Notes under the pieces: model-generated
Database searches by the model: none
Seen by the model: the letters and a program-made list of their open reading frames with translations, nothing else
Told to the model about the DNA's origin: nothing
Assembly: GCA_947165475.1 (NCBI GenBank)
Contig: CAMVAN010000003.1
Span: 1 to 44,985, forward strand
Origin: an uncultured Caryophanales bacterium
GTDB taxonomy: Bacteria; Bacillota_I; Bacilli_A; RF39; UBA660
Direction of reading: 5' to 3'
DNA length: 44,985 nt
In this document: positions 34,499-44,156 of the stretch, in pieces
How positions within the stretch are numbered: the first letter of the stretch is position 1
Layout: every line of letters starts with the position of its first letter
Program-made: the position numbers and the translations under genes

Positions 34499-35148
34499 CT
34501 ATTTATTACAGATAAACTTATCTAAATCAAAACCATCTTCTTCAACTATATACTTACCTATCTTATTAATAGACGGTTTAGTTGCTTCAGGACAACACCC
34601 CTCATCTTTAAAACTTGGTAAATAAGCAACATAATTATACGAATAATCAACAACACTAAAGAATACCTTTTTATATAGGATTTTTCCAAAATCTTTTACA
34701 ACATCTTCACTACATCTAGTTATTGGATTTGTTAATACATTTCTGTCAGTCGCTAAAACAACTATATTATTATAATTGATTCTTTTCTTTCATTCCACTT
34801 AGAAATTATTTTATTATAAGAATCATTCGTATGAGAAAAAGCAGCAATTAAACCTCCAATATCACAAAATAAAAAATCATTTAAATAATTACTTTTATAG
34901 TTTGGTAAAGGTCTAATTTCACAATCCATATAATATTTCAGATTACAACAAAATCTAACAAAGGTATCTGGTTCCATATAAAAATCAATTGTTGGAGATA
35001 AAAATTTTTGATGATAATCATGATAAAGTCTACCTCCAATACAAGTATTAGAAAGAATTGTCAAATTATCTGGAAAATCAGAAATATTTAAAATATCTTG
35101 TCGATCATTATATAATTGTAATTTTTTATCCATTAACTTATATGTCAT
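34499..35148 (-). pseudogene. DUF1919 family gene, frameshifted
   Basis: The frame from the ATG at 35148 gives ILSNTCIGGRLYHDYH, SPTIDFYMEPDTFVRFC and SHTNDSYNKIISKWNERK, the DUF1919 pattern (exopolysaccharide-related). An A-run deletion near 34785 shifts the frame; the other frame reads RINYNNIVVLATDRN and continues for 95 residues to 34499 with EEDGFDLDKFICNK. One A restores the family-typical KWNERK-RINYNN. Probably a single-base pseudogene or slippage site. Confidence 0.75.
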
Positions 35149-35165
35149 AAAAACCCCTTATACTT

Positions 35166-36065
35166 TTAAACATCTAATACTGCTAAAATAATAATACCAA
35201 TTAAAACTAAACTAATACCTAAATATTCTTTTTTTGTTAATTTTTCCTTCAAAAAAACTCTAGAAAGAATCATAGATAATATACAATAACTACCTATTAT
35301 AGGAGCACTAATAGTAGCATTTCCACTCATAGCTTTTACATAAAAAATTTCTCCACAAGTTTCAAATATCGCTGCACCTATTTTATCTTTTTCTTTAAAA
35401 AAATGAAAAGGTTCATTTTTAATTTTTAAATAAAGATAGGTAATAAATGCAAATAATGCAAAAGTATACTCATAAGCTATTAAAGAAGCATCTTCTCCAA
35501 TAAGTTCTAATTTATCTAAATAAATTCCATCTAAAAAAGTTCCAGCTCCATCTAAAATACAATACCCTATAGGAAATAAAAGCGTCAAAGTAATGACTTT
35601 TTTTGTAATTTGTTTTTTTCTATTTGTTTTATTATCAGATTTATTTTTCTTTAATTCTAAAATAGAAATAAAAATAATACCAATAAATATAAATAATAAT
35701 GCAATATAGAATGGAAAGTCATACTGCTCTTTAAAAAATAAAATAAATAATAACGCAGTGATAACCCCACTAGTATTTTGAATAGGACTAGAAATAGATA
35801 ACTCCAAATATTTTAGTCCTTTATAACCAATCACCATACTTGAAATATAACATAAAGATACTGGTAAATATTTTGCTAAATCAATTAAACTAATTTTTGT
35901 TTTAGAGTGTATCCAAAATATCGTAGCATGAATTCCCATAATAAGTCCTACCATAATACCAGTCTTTAAATGATTATATTTACCTTCTCCTCTATTTCCT
36001 ATTTTATAAAATAAATCAGCAATACCCCAAAAAGTAAATGTTAATAAAGTACATAATATCCACAT
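35166..36065 (-). CDS. EamA/DMT-superfamily transporter
   Basis: 299 residues, about ten hydrophobic spans in two halves, each EamA-like (first ends around residue 135, second starts at about 155). Charged loop KKNKSDNKTNRKKQITKK between the halves. GSYCILSMILSRVFLKEKLTKKEYLGISLVLIGI is the typical end of drug/metabolite transporters. Substrate unknown. The ATG follows AGGTG. Confidence 0.88.
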   Translation of the reverse strand: MWILCTLLTFTFWGIADLFYKIGNRGEGKYNHLKTGIMVGLIMGIHATIFWIHSKTKISLIDLAKYLPVSLCYISSMVIGYKGLKYLELSISSPIQNTSGVITALLFILFFKEQYDFPFYIALLFIFIGIIFISILELKKNKSDNKTNRKKQITKKVITLTLLFPIGYCILDGAGTFLDGIYLDKLELIGEDASLIAYEYTFALFAFITYLYLKIKNEPFHFFKEKDKIGAAIFETCGEIFYVKAMSGNATISAPIIGSYCILSMILSRVFLKEKLTKKEYLGISLVLIGIIILAVLDV

Positions 36066-36126
36066 ATAATAATCACCTAAAATAACTATACAATAAAAAT
36101 AAAAGGTTTTCTAGTTTAATATCATT

Positions 36127-36578
36127 TTACCTTTTCATAACTTTATTTATTACACCATTTTTATAGTAATTATTCATAAGTTCAATTTCTTTCATGCTAA
36201 AAAATCCATTATTTATATCATCAATATCTCTTATACCATAATCCTCTGCTTTTTTTTAATATAATATCAGTAAAATCTAAAGTACTTAAATAATCAAATA
36301 AAAATTTATTTCCAAATAAAGATTGTCCAATAGTTATAGGAATAGAATCATTAGGACTAATATTAGTATCTAGATAATAACCATCTTTTAATCTAATAAA
36401 ACCATCATAAAAATCAACATATTTTTTTAAAAGCTATACTTGTATCTTGCTCTTCAAAAGAAAAAGCGCCATCTTTTGTTATTTTTCCCAAAGTATAAGT
36501 AAATAAAATTGCATCAATTTTATCAAATCACAACTTAAAAAGAGAACTAATTAATAACTCTATATTTATTTTTTCCAT
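36127..36578 (-). pseudogene. Hypothetical gene with a stop and two A-run frameshifts
   Basis: The ATG at 36578 has a very strong GGGAGG. The frame breaks by TGA in LFKL-stop-FDKIDAIL (TGG would fit), a seven-A run near 36427 (six would restore AFKKYVDFYDG) and an eight-A run near 36250 (seven would restore LKKAEDYGI). The joined protein is about 150 residues, soluble, acidic, family not recognised. The strong start signal shows that it was once expressed. Confidence 0.75.
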
Positions 36579-36616
36579 AAAACCTCCCTAATCAATTAAA
36601 ACTTATTAATTTCATT

Positions 36617-36934
36617 TCAAATTAAATATTTATTTATAAACTTTTTTACCTTTTTTTCTTCCATTTTAGCATAAATAGGAAATTTATCTAATTGAAAATT
36701 TTCCACATAATTAGATATTTCATCGCATCTAGCAATATTATTTAGATTAAAATCAGAACTTAAAACATAATACTCATGAAAATACCCTTGTGCTTTATTA
36801 TCACATATCATAATTTTTTTATTAGTAAATATTTCAGTAGCATATATCCATCCTTTTGAAGCAATAATTTTTGTATTATAAACATCTAAATTTGCATGCT
36901 CACTATATACATTAACTTTATAAAATTTTTTCAT
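36617..36934 (-). CDS. Hypothetical protein, 105 aa
   Basis: No family recognised. Soluble, mixed alpha/beta composition, no motifs that I can name (FYKVNVYSEHANLDVYNTKIIA, CDNKAQGYFHEYYVLS). ATG with TTGGAGG. Ends in TGA. In the same orientation as its neighbours. Confidence 0.55.
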   Translation of the reverse strand: MKKFYKVNVYSEHANLDVYNTKIIASKGWIYATEIFTNKKIMICDNKAQGYFHEYYVLSSDFNLNNIARCDEISNYVENFQLDKFPIYAKMEEKKVKKFINKYLI

Positions 36935-36969
36935 ACTTACCGACCTCCAAAAACAATGCTAAGTATACT

Positions 36970-37527
36970 TTAACATTGAGTATTCATCTTATCAATCATT
37001 TTTATAACAATAGGTTTAATAAAATAACAAAATTTTTCTTTTTCAACATCTTGAAAAGGAATCCATTTAACACCATCAATAGCATCATCAAACATTTTCA
37101 ATGAAATAGATTCATCTGCTTCCATAAGATATATTATATCAAAATGTAAGTGAGAAGAAACAAACTGATTATTTTTTAAATGATATTCAGTAGGAAGTAT
37201 TGAAATCATAAAAGGTTCAGTTTTTAAAACATTTGCTTTTAATCCCGTCTCTTCATAAACCTCTTTAAGTGCAACTCTCAATAAATTATCATCTCCATCA
37301 GCATGTCCTCCAGGATAAGTCCATCCATCAGCTATTTTATGATAAACAGCTAACATCTTATTTTTTTCTTTATTAACAATAAACCCAGCTGCAGAAAAAT
37401 GTCCAATAACATTATTTCTAGTTAAAACATCATCAAAATGATTAATAAAATACATCATTCCCTCTTTATCTTTTTTATCTTGCTCATCAAAGGGATTATA
37501 TTTTTCAATTATTTCTTTTACGTACAT
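36970..37527 (-). CDS. NUDIX hydrolase
   Basis: 185 residues. Nudix box at 73-95 (GGHADGDD...KEVYEETG). The preceding stretch AAGFIVNKEKNKMLAVYHKIADGWTYPGGH and the following HLHFDIIYLMEA suggest relatives of 8-oxo-dGTP or ADP-sugar hydrolases; substrate unknown. ATG with GGAGG. Confidence 0.9.
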   Translation of the reverse strand: MYVKEIIEKYNPFDEQDKKDKEGMMYFINHFDDVLTRNNVIGHFSAAGFIVNKEKNKMLAVYHKIADGWTYPGGHADGDDNLLRVALKEVYEETGLKANVLKTEPFMISILPTEYHLKNNQFVSSHLHFDIIYLMEADESISLKMFDDAIDGVKWIPFQDVEKEKFCYFIKPIVIKMIDKMNTQC

Positions 37528-37625
37528 TTTCTACCTCCATACATAGTAGAATTTTATATTAATTATGCCTTTTAGAAGATAACTCATGTTTTTATATTAT
37601 ATCTTCAATCATTTTTATTCTATCT

Positions 37626-38198
37626 TCATTTTTTACAAAATTCGTTATATGCTTGAATCAAATCTTTATCCATAAGATTATCTGGAAGAGAATCTAGTGA
37701 AAAAAACTTTAATCTCTTAGTCTCTGAATCTCCTTTTAGATTAGAAGCATCTACTAAAGAAATAGTTGCTAAAAAAAGTGATGTATTATTATATACAATA
37801 TCTCCATTAGGATAGCTATTCTTTCTACTTTTACCAGATAAAGTATCTATTAATTGAATCTTATTAATATCTAGCTTTATTCCACTTTCTTCATAAACTT
37901 CTCTAACAGCAGTCTCTCTTAAATCTTCCCCTAAATCTTGACAACCACCAGGTAATCCCCAAACATTTCTGTCAGTTCTCTCTTGAAGAAGAATCTCATC
38001 ATTTTCATTTCTTATAATTACTGCAGCTCCAGTTTGAATAAATGGTATATGACAAATTCTCTCATCCAAAGCCATACGAAATAAAACAGGATATCCTCCA
38101 TATTTTGCACTAAATTCTAATAATTCTTCTTCCTTTAAACTTGTAACTAAATCAATAAACTCATCATGAGTATATTCTCTCATATTTTTATAATTCAT
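37626..38198 (-). CDS. NUDIX hydrolase
   Basis: 190 residues. Nudix box at 84-106 (GGCQDLGE...REVYEESG). N-terminal 50 residues (helical, EELLEFSAKYGGYPVLFR) are typical of a gut-bacteria NUDIX subgroup. Substrate unknown. ATG with CCGGAGG. About 98 bases from the other NUDIX gene. Confidence 0.9.
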   Translation of the reverse strand: MNYKNMREYTHDEFIDLVTSLKEEELLEFSAKYGGYPVLFRMALDERICHIPFIQTGAAVIIRNENDEILLQERTDRNVWGLPGGCQDLGEDLRETAVREVYEESGIKLDINKIQLIDTLSGKSRKNSYPNGDIVYNNTSLFLATISLVDASNLKGDSETKRLKFFSLDSLPDNLMDKDLIQAYNEFCKK

Positions 38199-38221
38199 AA
38201 TTAAACCTCCGGATATTAAAT

Positions 38222-38716
38222 CTATTTAGTTAAAGCTTTTGGCATATATCGTGTCCGAGCCCCATCCCAAGAACTTAGCTCACTATTCATCAACAAAGTG
38301 TTTTTTTGCCTATTCCGTTCAATAACAACCCGAGCAAGAATACGAACAACATAAGAATCAATAACAGATAAAGAAGCATAAGACTTTAACATGTTTTCAT
38401 AATAAACTCTAAGCTCTTGCTCCGATAAACTCTGCACAATCTCTCTCGCCTTATTTTTTGCCTCTTCTCTCTCCTCAGATGTTAATCTCTTTTTAATAAT
38501 ACTATTTATAGAATTCTTACTAACATAATTATAATAATTCTTGGCATCAGAAAAAGATATTTTATCAGTCCGATAAATTTTTGAAAGATCAGCCATTTCT
38601 ATTTCTTCCTCAGTTTTTGGTCGAAAATTTAACCATTTAATCCATTCATCTGAACCTAAGATATCCAAAGGTAACGGCTTAATACCATTTTTTAGAAAAG
38701 AATCTATATATATCAT
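38222..38716 (-). CDS. Hypothetical protein, higher G+C than neighbours
   Basis: 164 residues from the ATG at 38716, with GGAGG eight bases upstream (a TTG at 38731 is inside that site). Helical and charged: SEEQ-type heptads, RLTSEEREEAKNKAREIVQ, a RILARVVIERNRQKN basic stretch. Family not recognised. The 3' half uses more CGN and GCC-type codons and is visibly richer in G+C than the window, which suggests transfer. It lies between NUDIX and transglutaminase-like genes. Confidence 0.6.
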   Translation of the reverse strand: MIYIDSFLKNGIKPLPLDILGSDEWIKWLNFRPKTEEEIEMADLSKIYRTDKISFSDAKNYYNYVSKNSINSIIKKRLTSEEREEAKNKAREIVQSLSEQELRVYYENMLKSYASLSVIDSYVVRILARVVIERNRQKNTLLMNSELSSWDGARTRYMPKALTK

Positions 38717-38738
38717 CTTGTAAACCTCCAATAATTAT

Positions 38739-39614
38739 TTAATTTAATCCACCAGATAAAATTCTAAACTTTAAATTATTATTCCATATTTTTAATAATT
38801 CAGCAAAATTATCATCAGGATGTAATAAAAGATTTGCTAAAGAGTCTAATTCACTAAGTTCTTCTTCATCTAAATGAAAGTTTTTATCGAGTACATATTT
38901 AGGCACAAAATCATAATATACCTCATCATTCATTAAAGAATGAAAATCATAAAATAAAACCCTTATCGCAGCATCCAATCCGAATGTTACGGGATCAGAT
39001 GCATATAAAATACTTTCCTTTTTTATTTTATTATTTCTTAAATTTAAATAAGCCTCTGCTCCAAATAAAAACTCATCCCTAGGTAAATCATTTAAATCAA
39101 ATTCAATTAATTTATCATCCCATTGATCATCTGCATCAACAAGTATCCACCTATTATCTTTAAAACTATAATATTCAACAATCCAGTGATCATAGTAAAT
39201 TTCATCATGTCTTAAATATTCACAGAATCCTGATCTTACTCGACAAGGAATTCCTTTAGCTTTTAAAATAGATGCAAGAAGAATAGCTTCTCCTCTACAA
39301 GTAACATGAATTTTATCTTCTACTCTACGATTTAAACTATAATTACTATCCCTTCTTAATAGCTCAGATAACATAGAAATAGCTGTTGGAAAAATATCAT
39401 CTTCAAATACTAAACTCGTTTTAGGGACTTTATCTAAATTATCCCACCATCCATCTTGTAAATGATTCAAAATAATAACTGGATGAATAATCTGTCTTCT
39501 TTGTAATTTAGCTAATTCACTAACTTCATCTGGTAAGCTTTTAGCAATATCTCGATATAATCCTAAATCTGTATAATAACTAGTTTTTTTATAAAAATCT
39601 AAAATCTTTTTCAT
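38739..39614 (-). CDS. Transglutaminase-like protein
   Basis: 291 residues. Catalytic triad visible: Cys106 in TCRGEA, His143 in DHWIVEYY, Asp160 in LVDADD. The domain (about 70-170) matches transglutaminase-like cysteine proteases or transferases. No signal peptide or span, so it acts in the cytoplasm. Target unknown. A possible cofactor of the neighbouring DHFR unit is not evident. Confidence 0.85.
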   Translation of the reverse strand: MKKILDFYKKTSYYTDLGLYRDIAKSLPDEVSELAKLQRRQIIHPVIILNHLQDGWWDNLDKVPKTSLVFEDDIFPTAISMLSELLRRDSNYSLNRRVEDKIHVTCRGEAILLASILKAKGIPCRVRSGFCEYLRHDEIYYDHWIVEYYSFKDNRWILVDADDQWDDKLIEFDLNDLPRDEFLFGAEAYLNLRNNKIKKESILYASDPVTFGLDAAIRVLFYDFHSLMNDEVYYDFVPKYVLDKNFHLDEEELSELDSLANLLLHPDDNFAELLKIWNNNLKFRILSGGLN

Positions 39615-39626
39615 AAAACAATACCT

Positions 39627-40100
39627 TTATTTTTTTCTACTATATACCAGTCTCTTATAAGGAATTGATTCAAGGTTTTCTTCCAACAATTGAACATTAA
39701 AATCTTCTTCTTGAAAAGTAGGAAAGAAAACATCTCCATTTTCAATAAATAAATCAATCTCTGTTATATACATCATGTCAACAATATCAATTGCTTCCTT
39801 AAATAAATTATATCCACCAGCTATATAAATATCACCTTCTGAGTAATATTCTAAAGCATCATTAAGAGATGGAAGAACAATTAAATTATCATAAGAATAT
39901 TGAGCATTTCTAGAGATAACAATATTCTTACGATTAGGAAGCGGATGACCAATTTCTTCAAAAGTTTTTCTTCCCATAACAACAATATTTCCAGTAGTTA
40001 ACTTTCTAAACTGTTTTTGTTCACCAGGAATATTCCAAGGAATCTTTCCATCTTTCCCTATTACATTATTTTTAGAACGGGCCACAATTAAAGCTATCAT
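39627..40100 (-). CDS. folA: Dihydrofolate reductase
   Basis: 157 residues, normal length. It reduces dihydrofolate to tetrahydrofolate with NADPH. Key parts: start IALIVARSKNNVIG, IPWNIPGEQK with catalytic Glu27, VMGRKTFEEIG, LPNRKNIVISRN, IYIAGGYNLFKEA and FFPTF near the end. ATG with AGGAGG. It follows the ABC-2 permease by 12 bases; the combination suggests a resistance or accessory unit, but it could be the organism's only DHFR. Confidence 0.95.
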   Translation of the reverse strand: MIALIVARSKNNVIGKDGKIPWNIPGEQKQFRKLTTGNIVVMGRKTFEEIGHPLPNRKNIVISRNAQYSYDNLIVLPSLNDALEYYSEGDIYIAGGYNLFKEAIDIVDMMYITEIDLFIENGDVFFPTFQEEDFNVQLLEENLESIPYKRLVYSRKK

Positions 40101-40112
40101 ATTACAAACCTC

Positions 40113-41258
40113 CTACGAAAACAAAGTTTCTTCTTTACTATACTGTAAAGAAATATATTTTAAAATACAAATAATATAAATAATTGTACTAAAAATAATA
40201 ATACCAAATGATTGAAACTGAATCTTATTAATAACTATATCATTTAACAAAGAACTACAATTAGCAATAGGAATAAGCTGAAAGAAATTATTACTTACTT
40301 CCATAACACTTAAAAAATAAGGAATAATAGGCAAAATAGAAACAAATTGCAAAGAAGATTGAGCCTCCTTATAAGTTTTTGCTTTTCCAGAAAGTGCCAT
40401 ACAAATACCTGAAGCAAGTAAAGAAGTAAATAATAATACCAAAATGGATAATAATATTGATAAAAAACTAGTAGTAAAAGTAATTTCTTCATATGAAGTA
40501 AAAATCTCTTTTCCTATTAAAAAAGAAGGAATAGCTAAAAAATACGCAATAGATCCACCAATAAAAGACAAAAAAGATGTTGCTAAATACTTTCCAATAA
40601 CTAGTTCAGAACTTCTAATCGGGAAAGTTAAAATAGTCTCTAAAGTACCTCTTTCTTTCTCCCCGGAAGTAGCATCAGAAACCACCACAACACATACCAT
40701 AACAACAATCATTGTTATGTAAGAAATAACTAAACTAAAAATCATATTACTCATAATATTAGTATCCTCTTTATTTAATGATTTAGAGTCAACTAAAATA
40801 TTATTAAACACCATATTAGGATCCATTCCATTATCCATTAAATATTTAGTACCAAGCATCTTACTATAAGAATCTAAATAAGAATTAGCAAGAGATAAAA
40901 TAATTTCACCACTATTTTGAGATGTATCCGTATAAATAGTATATTTATTATCATTTCTAATAATATAACCTTCTATTTTATTATCTTTATAATAATCTTC
41001 ACAAGTTTTTATATTATTACAATTCTTAACAATTATATAATCTAATTGTTTAATAATTTCCTTTTCTTCACTTGATAGTTTATAGTTTACCCCAAGCGTA
41101 TATGTAGATTCATTTACTGTATCAAATAGTAATCCAAAAAGTAAAATAACCAAAGGAATAATTAAAGGATATAATATTAATTTATGAAGAGATTTCTTAT
41201 CACGAACTACTCCTCTTAATTCCTTTAAAATAGTAATTTTTATATTATTCCAACTCAT
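40113..41258 (-). CDS. ABC-2 type permease (NatB-like)
   Basis: 381 residues. One N-terminal span (about 24-44), an extracellular domain to about residue 165 (SYSKMLGTKYLMDNG, DSKSLNKEDTN), then five spans and a typical ATSGEKERGTLETILTFPIRSSELVIGKYLA motif between spans. The pattern is that of NatB/ABC-2 sodium or drug exporters. It begins one base after the ATPase stop. Confidence 0.9.
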   Translation of the reverse strand: MSWNNIKITILKELRGVVRDKKSLHKLILYPLIIPLVILLFGLLFDTVNESTYTLGVNYKLSSEEKEIIKQLDYIIVKNCNNIKTCEDYYKDNKIEGYIIRNDNKYTIYTDTSQNSGEIILSLANSYLDSYSKMLGTKYLMDNGMDPNMVFNNILVDSKSLNKEDTNIMSNMIFSLVISYITMIVVMVCVVVVSDATSGEKERGTLETILTFPIRSSELVIGKYLATSFLSFIGGSIAYFLAIPSFLIGKEIFTSYEEITFTTSFLSILLSILVLLFTSLLASGICMALSGKAKTYKEAQSSLQFVSILPIIPYFLSVMEVSNNFFQLIPIANCSSLLNDIVINKIQFQSFGIIIFSTIIYIICILKYISLQYSKEETLFS

Positions 41259-41259
41259 A

Positions 41260-42015
41260 TTACTTCTCCTTTATTAACTGAAAAAAAGCATCACGAATAT
41301 TAGTAGTTTTCGTTTTTTCTTCTATTTCTTTTGGTGTCCCTATAGCAATTATTTTTCCTTTATCAATCAAAACAACTCTATCACAAATATTTTCTGCCTC
41401 TTCCATATAATGAGTAGAATAAATAATACATTTATTCTTATCTTTTTCTTCTTTAATAAAATCCAAAATAACTTGACTAGAAATAATATCCAATCCTGAA
41501 GTAGCTTCATCTAATATATAATAATGTGGATCGTGTAATACACATCTGGCTACTCCTACTCGTTGTACTTGACCAGTAGATAAATTACCTATTCTTTGAT
41601 TTTTAAAAGACTCCATATCAAATCTTTTTACAACTTCACTTATTCTCTTATCTATAATATCTTTATCCATTCCATAATACCCAGCACACATCTTTAATAA
41701 TTCTACTGGAGAAATATCCTTATATAACTTTGTATTTCCAGATAAAAACGAAATATTCTTCTTTAAAGCAATAGCATCCCTATCATATGTCATATCACCA
41801 ATTACAATTTCACCAGAAGTAGGTCTCATAATTCCAGCAAGCATTCTTAAAAGAGTAGTCTTTCCTGCTCCATTTGGACCTAATAAGCCAAGTATTTCTC
41901 CATCATGAACTTCAAAAGAAATATCATCATCTGCATAAAAAGATACTTTTTTTCCACTATCATTTACTTTTATAAATTCTTTAAAAATATTATTAATTAC
42001 AATCAAAATTAACAC
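41260..42015 (-). CDS. ABC transporter ATP-binding protein (NatA-like)
   Basis: About 251 residues. Walker A GPNGAGKTT at 46-54, signature LSTGQVQRVGVA, Walker B YILDEATSGLD, STH switch histidine, and a C-terminal part ending in AFFQLIKEK. Partner of the permease just downstream. The start is uncertain: a GTG at 42015 or a TTG at 42006, both inside the end of the preceding gene and without a strong ribosome binding site, so coupling is likely. Confidence 0.9.
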   Translation of the reverse strand: MLILIVINNIFKEFIKVNDSGKKVSFYADDDISFEVHDGEILGLLGPNGAGKTTLLRMLAGIMRPTSGEIVIGDMTYDRDAIALKKNISFLSGNTKLYKDISPVELLKMCAGYYGMDKDIIDKRISEVVKRFDMESFKNQRIGNLSTGQVQRVGVARCVLHDPHYYILDEATSGLDIISSQVILDFIKEEKDKNKCIIYSTHYMEEAENICDRVVLIDKGKIIAIGTPKEIEEKTKTTNIRDAFFQLIKEK

Positions 42016-42577
42016 CCAATTTCTTAACTTTTCCTAACTCTTTTGCAACGTATTTTTTATAATGAGACAATAAAATTTGAGATTGTCTCAACCTACTTTC
42101 AAAAGATATATCATATTGAACAATACCATCATCCAAAAGAAAATCTAAATCATCAAGATTAATATCTTTTAATCTTTTTATTTTTATTAAAGATAATAAT
42201 TCCTCATCATAATTATTTTTCTTTAAAAAGTCTAAAAAAGTAACATCTCCTCTAACAACTGGCTGAATCTCTGCTAAAGCACCAGATAATAAAACTCCTT
42301 CAGTTGTAAAATTATCAAATAAATAAATTGAATTATTCTTCTTATCATCAATAGTTATATAAGAAGAATTCATATCATCATATAAACCAAATATATAATT
42401 ATATATAGTTTCTTTATTATATGTTAAATCGAATTCTTTTTTATTATCAGAATCAAACCTTAATATAGCACTCTTAACATTTCCCAAATGCTTCTGTCTA
42501 TATTCAATTAAAGAACTCTTATCAATTTCTAAACCATAAACACTTAAAACATTATTGTTTTTTTCATAAATCTTCAT
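41993..42577 (-). CDS. Hypothetical protein, 194 aa
   Basis: No family recognised. Soluble, acidic, with a conserved-looking YGLEIDKSSLIEYRQKHLG start, YITIDDKKNNSIYLFDN and a C-terminal helix QSQILLSHYKKYV. ATG with TGGAGGG. It overlaps the NatA-like gene by 23 bases, so it may be linked to the exporter. Confidence 0.6.
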   Translation of the reverse strand: MKIYEKNNNVLSVYGLEIDKSSLIEYRQKHLGNVKSAILRFDSDNKKEFDLTYNKETIYNYIFGLYDDMNSSYITIDDKKNNSIYLFDNFTTEGVLLSGALAEIQPVVRGDVTFLDFLKKNNYDEELLSLIKIKRLKDINLDDLDFLLDDGIVQYDISFESRLRQSQILLSHYKKYVAKELGKVKKLGVNFDCN

Positions 42578-42592
42578 AAACCCTCCATTTTT

Positions 42593-43139
42593 TTAATACT
42601 TTTTTACCTCAGTATAGTCAAAAATATCCATCGCTAAAGGAACAACATGAATTGATTTATATTTTTTCATCATATCTTTAGCAAGCATTAAATACATATT
42701 TTGCTGATCAATAGAGTTTTGCAAACTGAATTCTTGATATAAATGATGTTCACCTCTATCTAATCTTTTTCTATATAAATCAACATTTTCTAAATATAAA
42801 GGAAAATATTACATTTCATATTTTAAATTCGATAATTCAGATAAATAATAATTATATTCTTTAGTAAAAGAATAATCTTTATAACCAAGTCTAGCATAGA
42901 CTTCTTCTGTTGTAAAAGTTCTATCAAAAATCATATCCATTGGAACAGATTGCATTTTTTTTTAAATATTCAATTAATGCAGTATACATTATTTTTGAAT
43001 ACTCAAGTCCAGTTATAGTTTTATCTTTTTGCCCAGACAAGCGATACAGATTAGAACCTGCAATATTATCTCTTAGGTAATTTGCTAATGTCGACTTTCC
43101 AACCCCTTGTGGACCTTCTACAATTATTAGCCTTTCCAT
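42593..43139 (-). pseudogene. Thymidylate-kinase-like gene, frameshifted
   Basis: From the ATG at 43139 (GGTGATTAAA before it): IIVEGPQGVGKSTLANYL with Walker A GPQGVGKST, then a nine-A run near 42957-42965 (eight would restore EYLKKMQSVPMDMIFDRTFTTEE). The restored frame continues, with a TAA in LKYEM-stop-YFPLYLENV near 42815, and ends at 42593. DR-type motif DRTFT and LYRKRL are typical of nucleotide kinases. Two lesions, so dead. Confidence 0.8.
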
Positions 43140-43183
43140 TTTAATCACCCAAATTTTATTATAATAAAAAAATATATAGATTA

Positions 43184-44005
43184 CTATATCTTTTTAGAAA
43201 ATATTTTCCCCTTATTAATTAATTCCGAATTTATAAACTCTTTACTATAAATATTAAAAAAAGAATCATCTTGATCAAGTACTAAAAACCCAGGAATTCC
43301 ATTATTTTTCATATCATCAGAAATGCTCGATGCAAAAATAGTATTATCTCGAATAGATAAACAATGAGAATGTCCCTTTATAGTAAGAAAAGATTTCACA
43401 TTTGGAATTTCAAAATTATACTTAGGACACCAATGAGATAATAAAACAGGTATTTTTTTATAATAAATATATACCTTAGAAAAACCAAGTATTTTAAAAT
43501 CCTCTCTTTCCTGAACCATATCTAATAATTCTCTATTATTAGAAAAAGTATGAAAGTCATGATTTCCCAAAACAAAATAAGTCGTTATACCATTCATTTT
43601 AGGATAATCATTGACAAGATGAAAAACTTGACTCTCAAAAGTATTATAAATTTTTGAAACAGGTTTATAAGTGCTTTGAATTGCATCACCTAAATGAAGA
43701 ACACTTTTAAAATAATTATTAAACGCATATTGATAAGTTTCATGTATATAATCCATATTTTCAAACTTACTACCTAAATGAGTATCAGAAACTACTAATA
43801 ACTTATCATCATAAAACTCCTTGCAAAAAGCATGATTTCTCATAAAATCCTGGCTTTTTATAATATTTCCAACATAATACAACACTTCATAATATTCTAA
43901 ATTTAAAACAGAACAGATGTCATGAATAGAATATCCTTCAAAATAGAATTGTTCAATTAAACGTTTATCCTCTGTAAGAAAGTTTTCTCTAGATAATCGA
44001 AACAT
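43184..44005 (-). CDS. Calcineurin-like metallophosphoesterase with N-terminal HTH
   Basis: 273 residues. Metal ligands are all visible: SDTH (Asp74, His76), LHLGD (Asp107), GNHD (Asn148, His149), LSHW (His191), GHSH (His212, His214). Residues about 14-48 (LIEQFYFEGYSIHDICSVLNLEYYEVLYYVG) look like a helix-turn-helix, an unusual addition. Substrate unknown. ATG with GGGAGGAG. Confidence 0.88.
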   Translation of the reverse strand: MFRLSRENFLTEDKRLIEQFYFEGYSIHDICSVLNLEYYEVLYYVGNIIKSQDFMRNHAFCKEFYDDKLLVVSDTHLGSKFENMDYIHETYQYAFNNYFKSVLHLGDAIQSTYKPVSKIYNTFESQVFHLVNDYPKMNGITTYFVLGNHDFHTFSNNRELLDMVQEREDFKILGFSKVYIYYKKIPVLLSHWCPKYNFEIPNVKSFLTIKGHSHCLSIRDNTIFASSISDDMKNNGIPGFLVLDQDDSFFNIYSKEFINSELINKGKIFSKKI

Positions 44006-44062
44006 AACTACTCCTCCCTAACTAATAAACTATAATAACATAAAAAAGCTAAAAATCACTCT

Positions 44063-44140
44063 TTAGTTTTCTCTTATTAATCCAACAACACTTGCTACTC
44101 CATCTAAATCAGCATTCTTATAAGAAATTACAACCTTCAT
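44063..44140 (-). pseudogene. Stub of a DHH-type phosphoesterase gene
   Basis: ATG at 44140 with AAAAGGATT. The 25 codons read KVVISYKNADLDGVASV, the start of DHH-type phosphoesterases (D-x-D-G), then a stop. No further DHH sequence follows, so a large deletion is likely. Confidence 0.5.
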
Positions 44141-44156
44141 ATAATTAATCCTTTTC

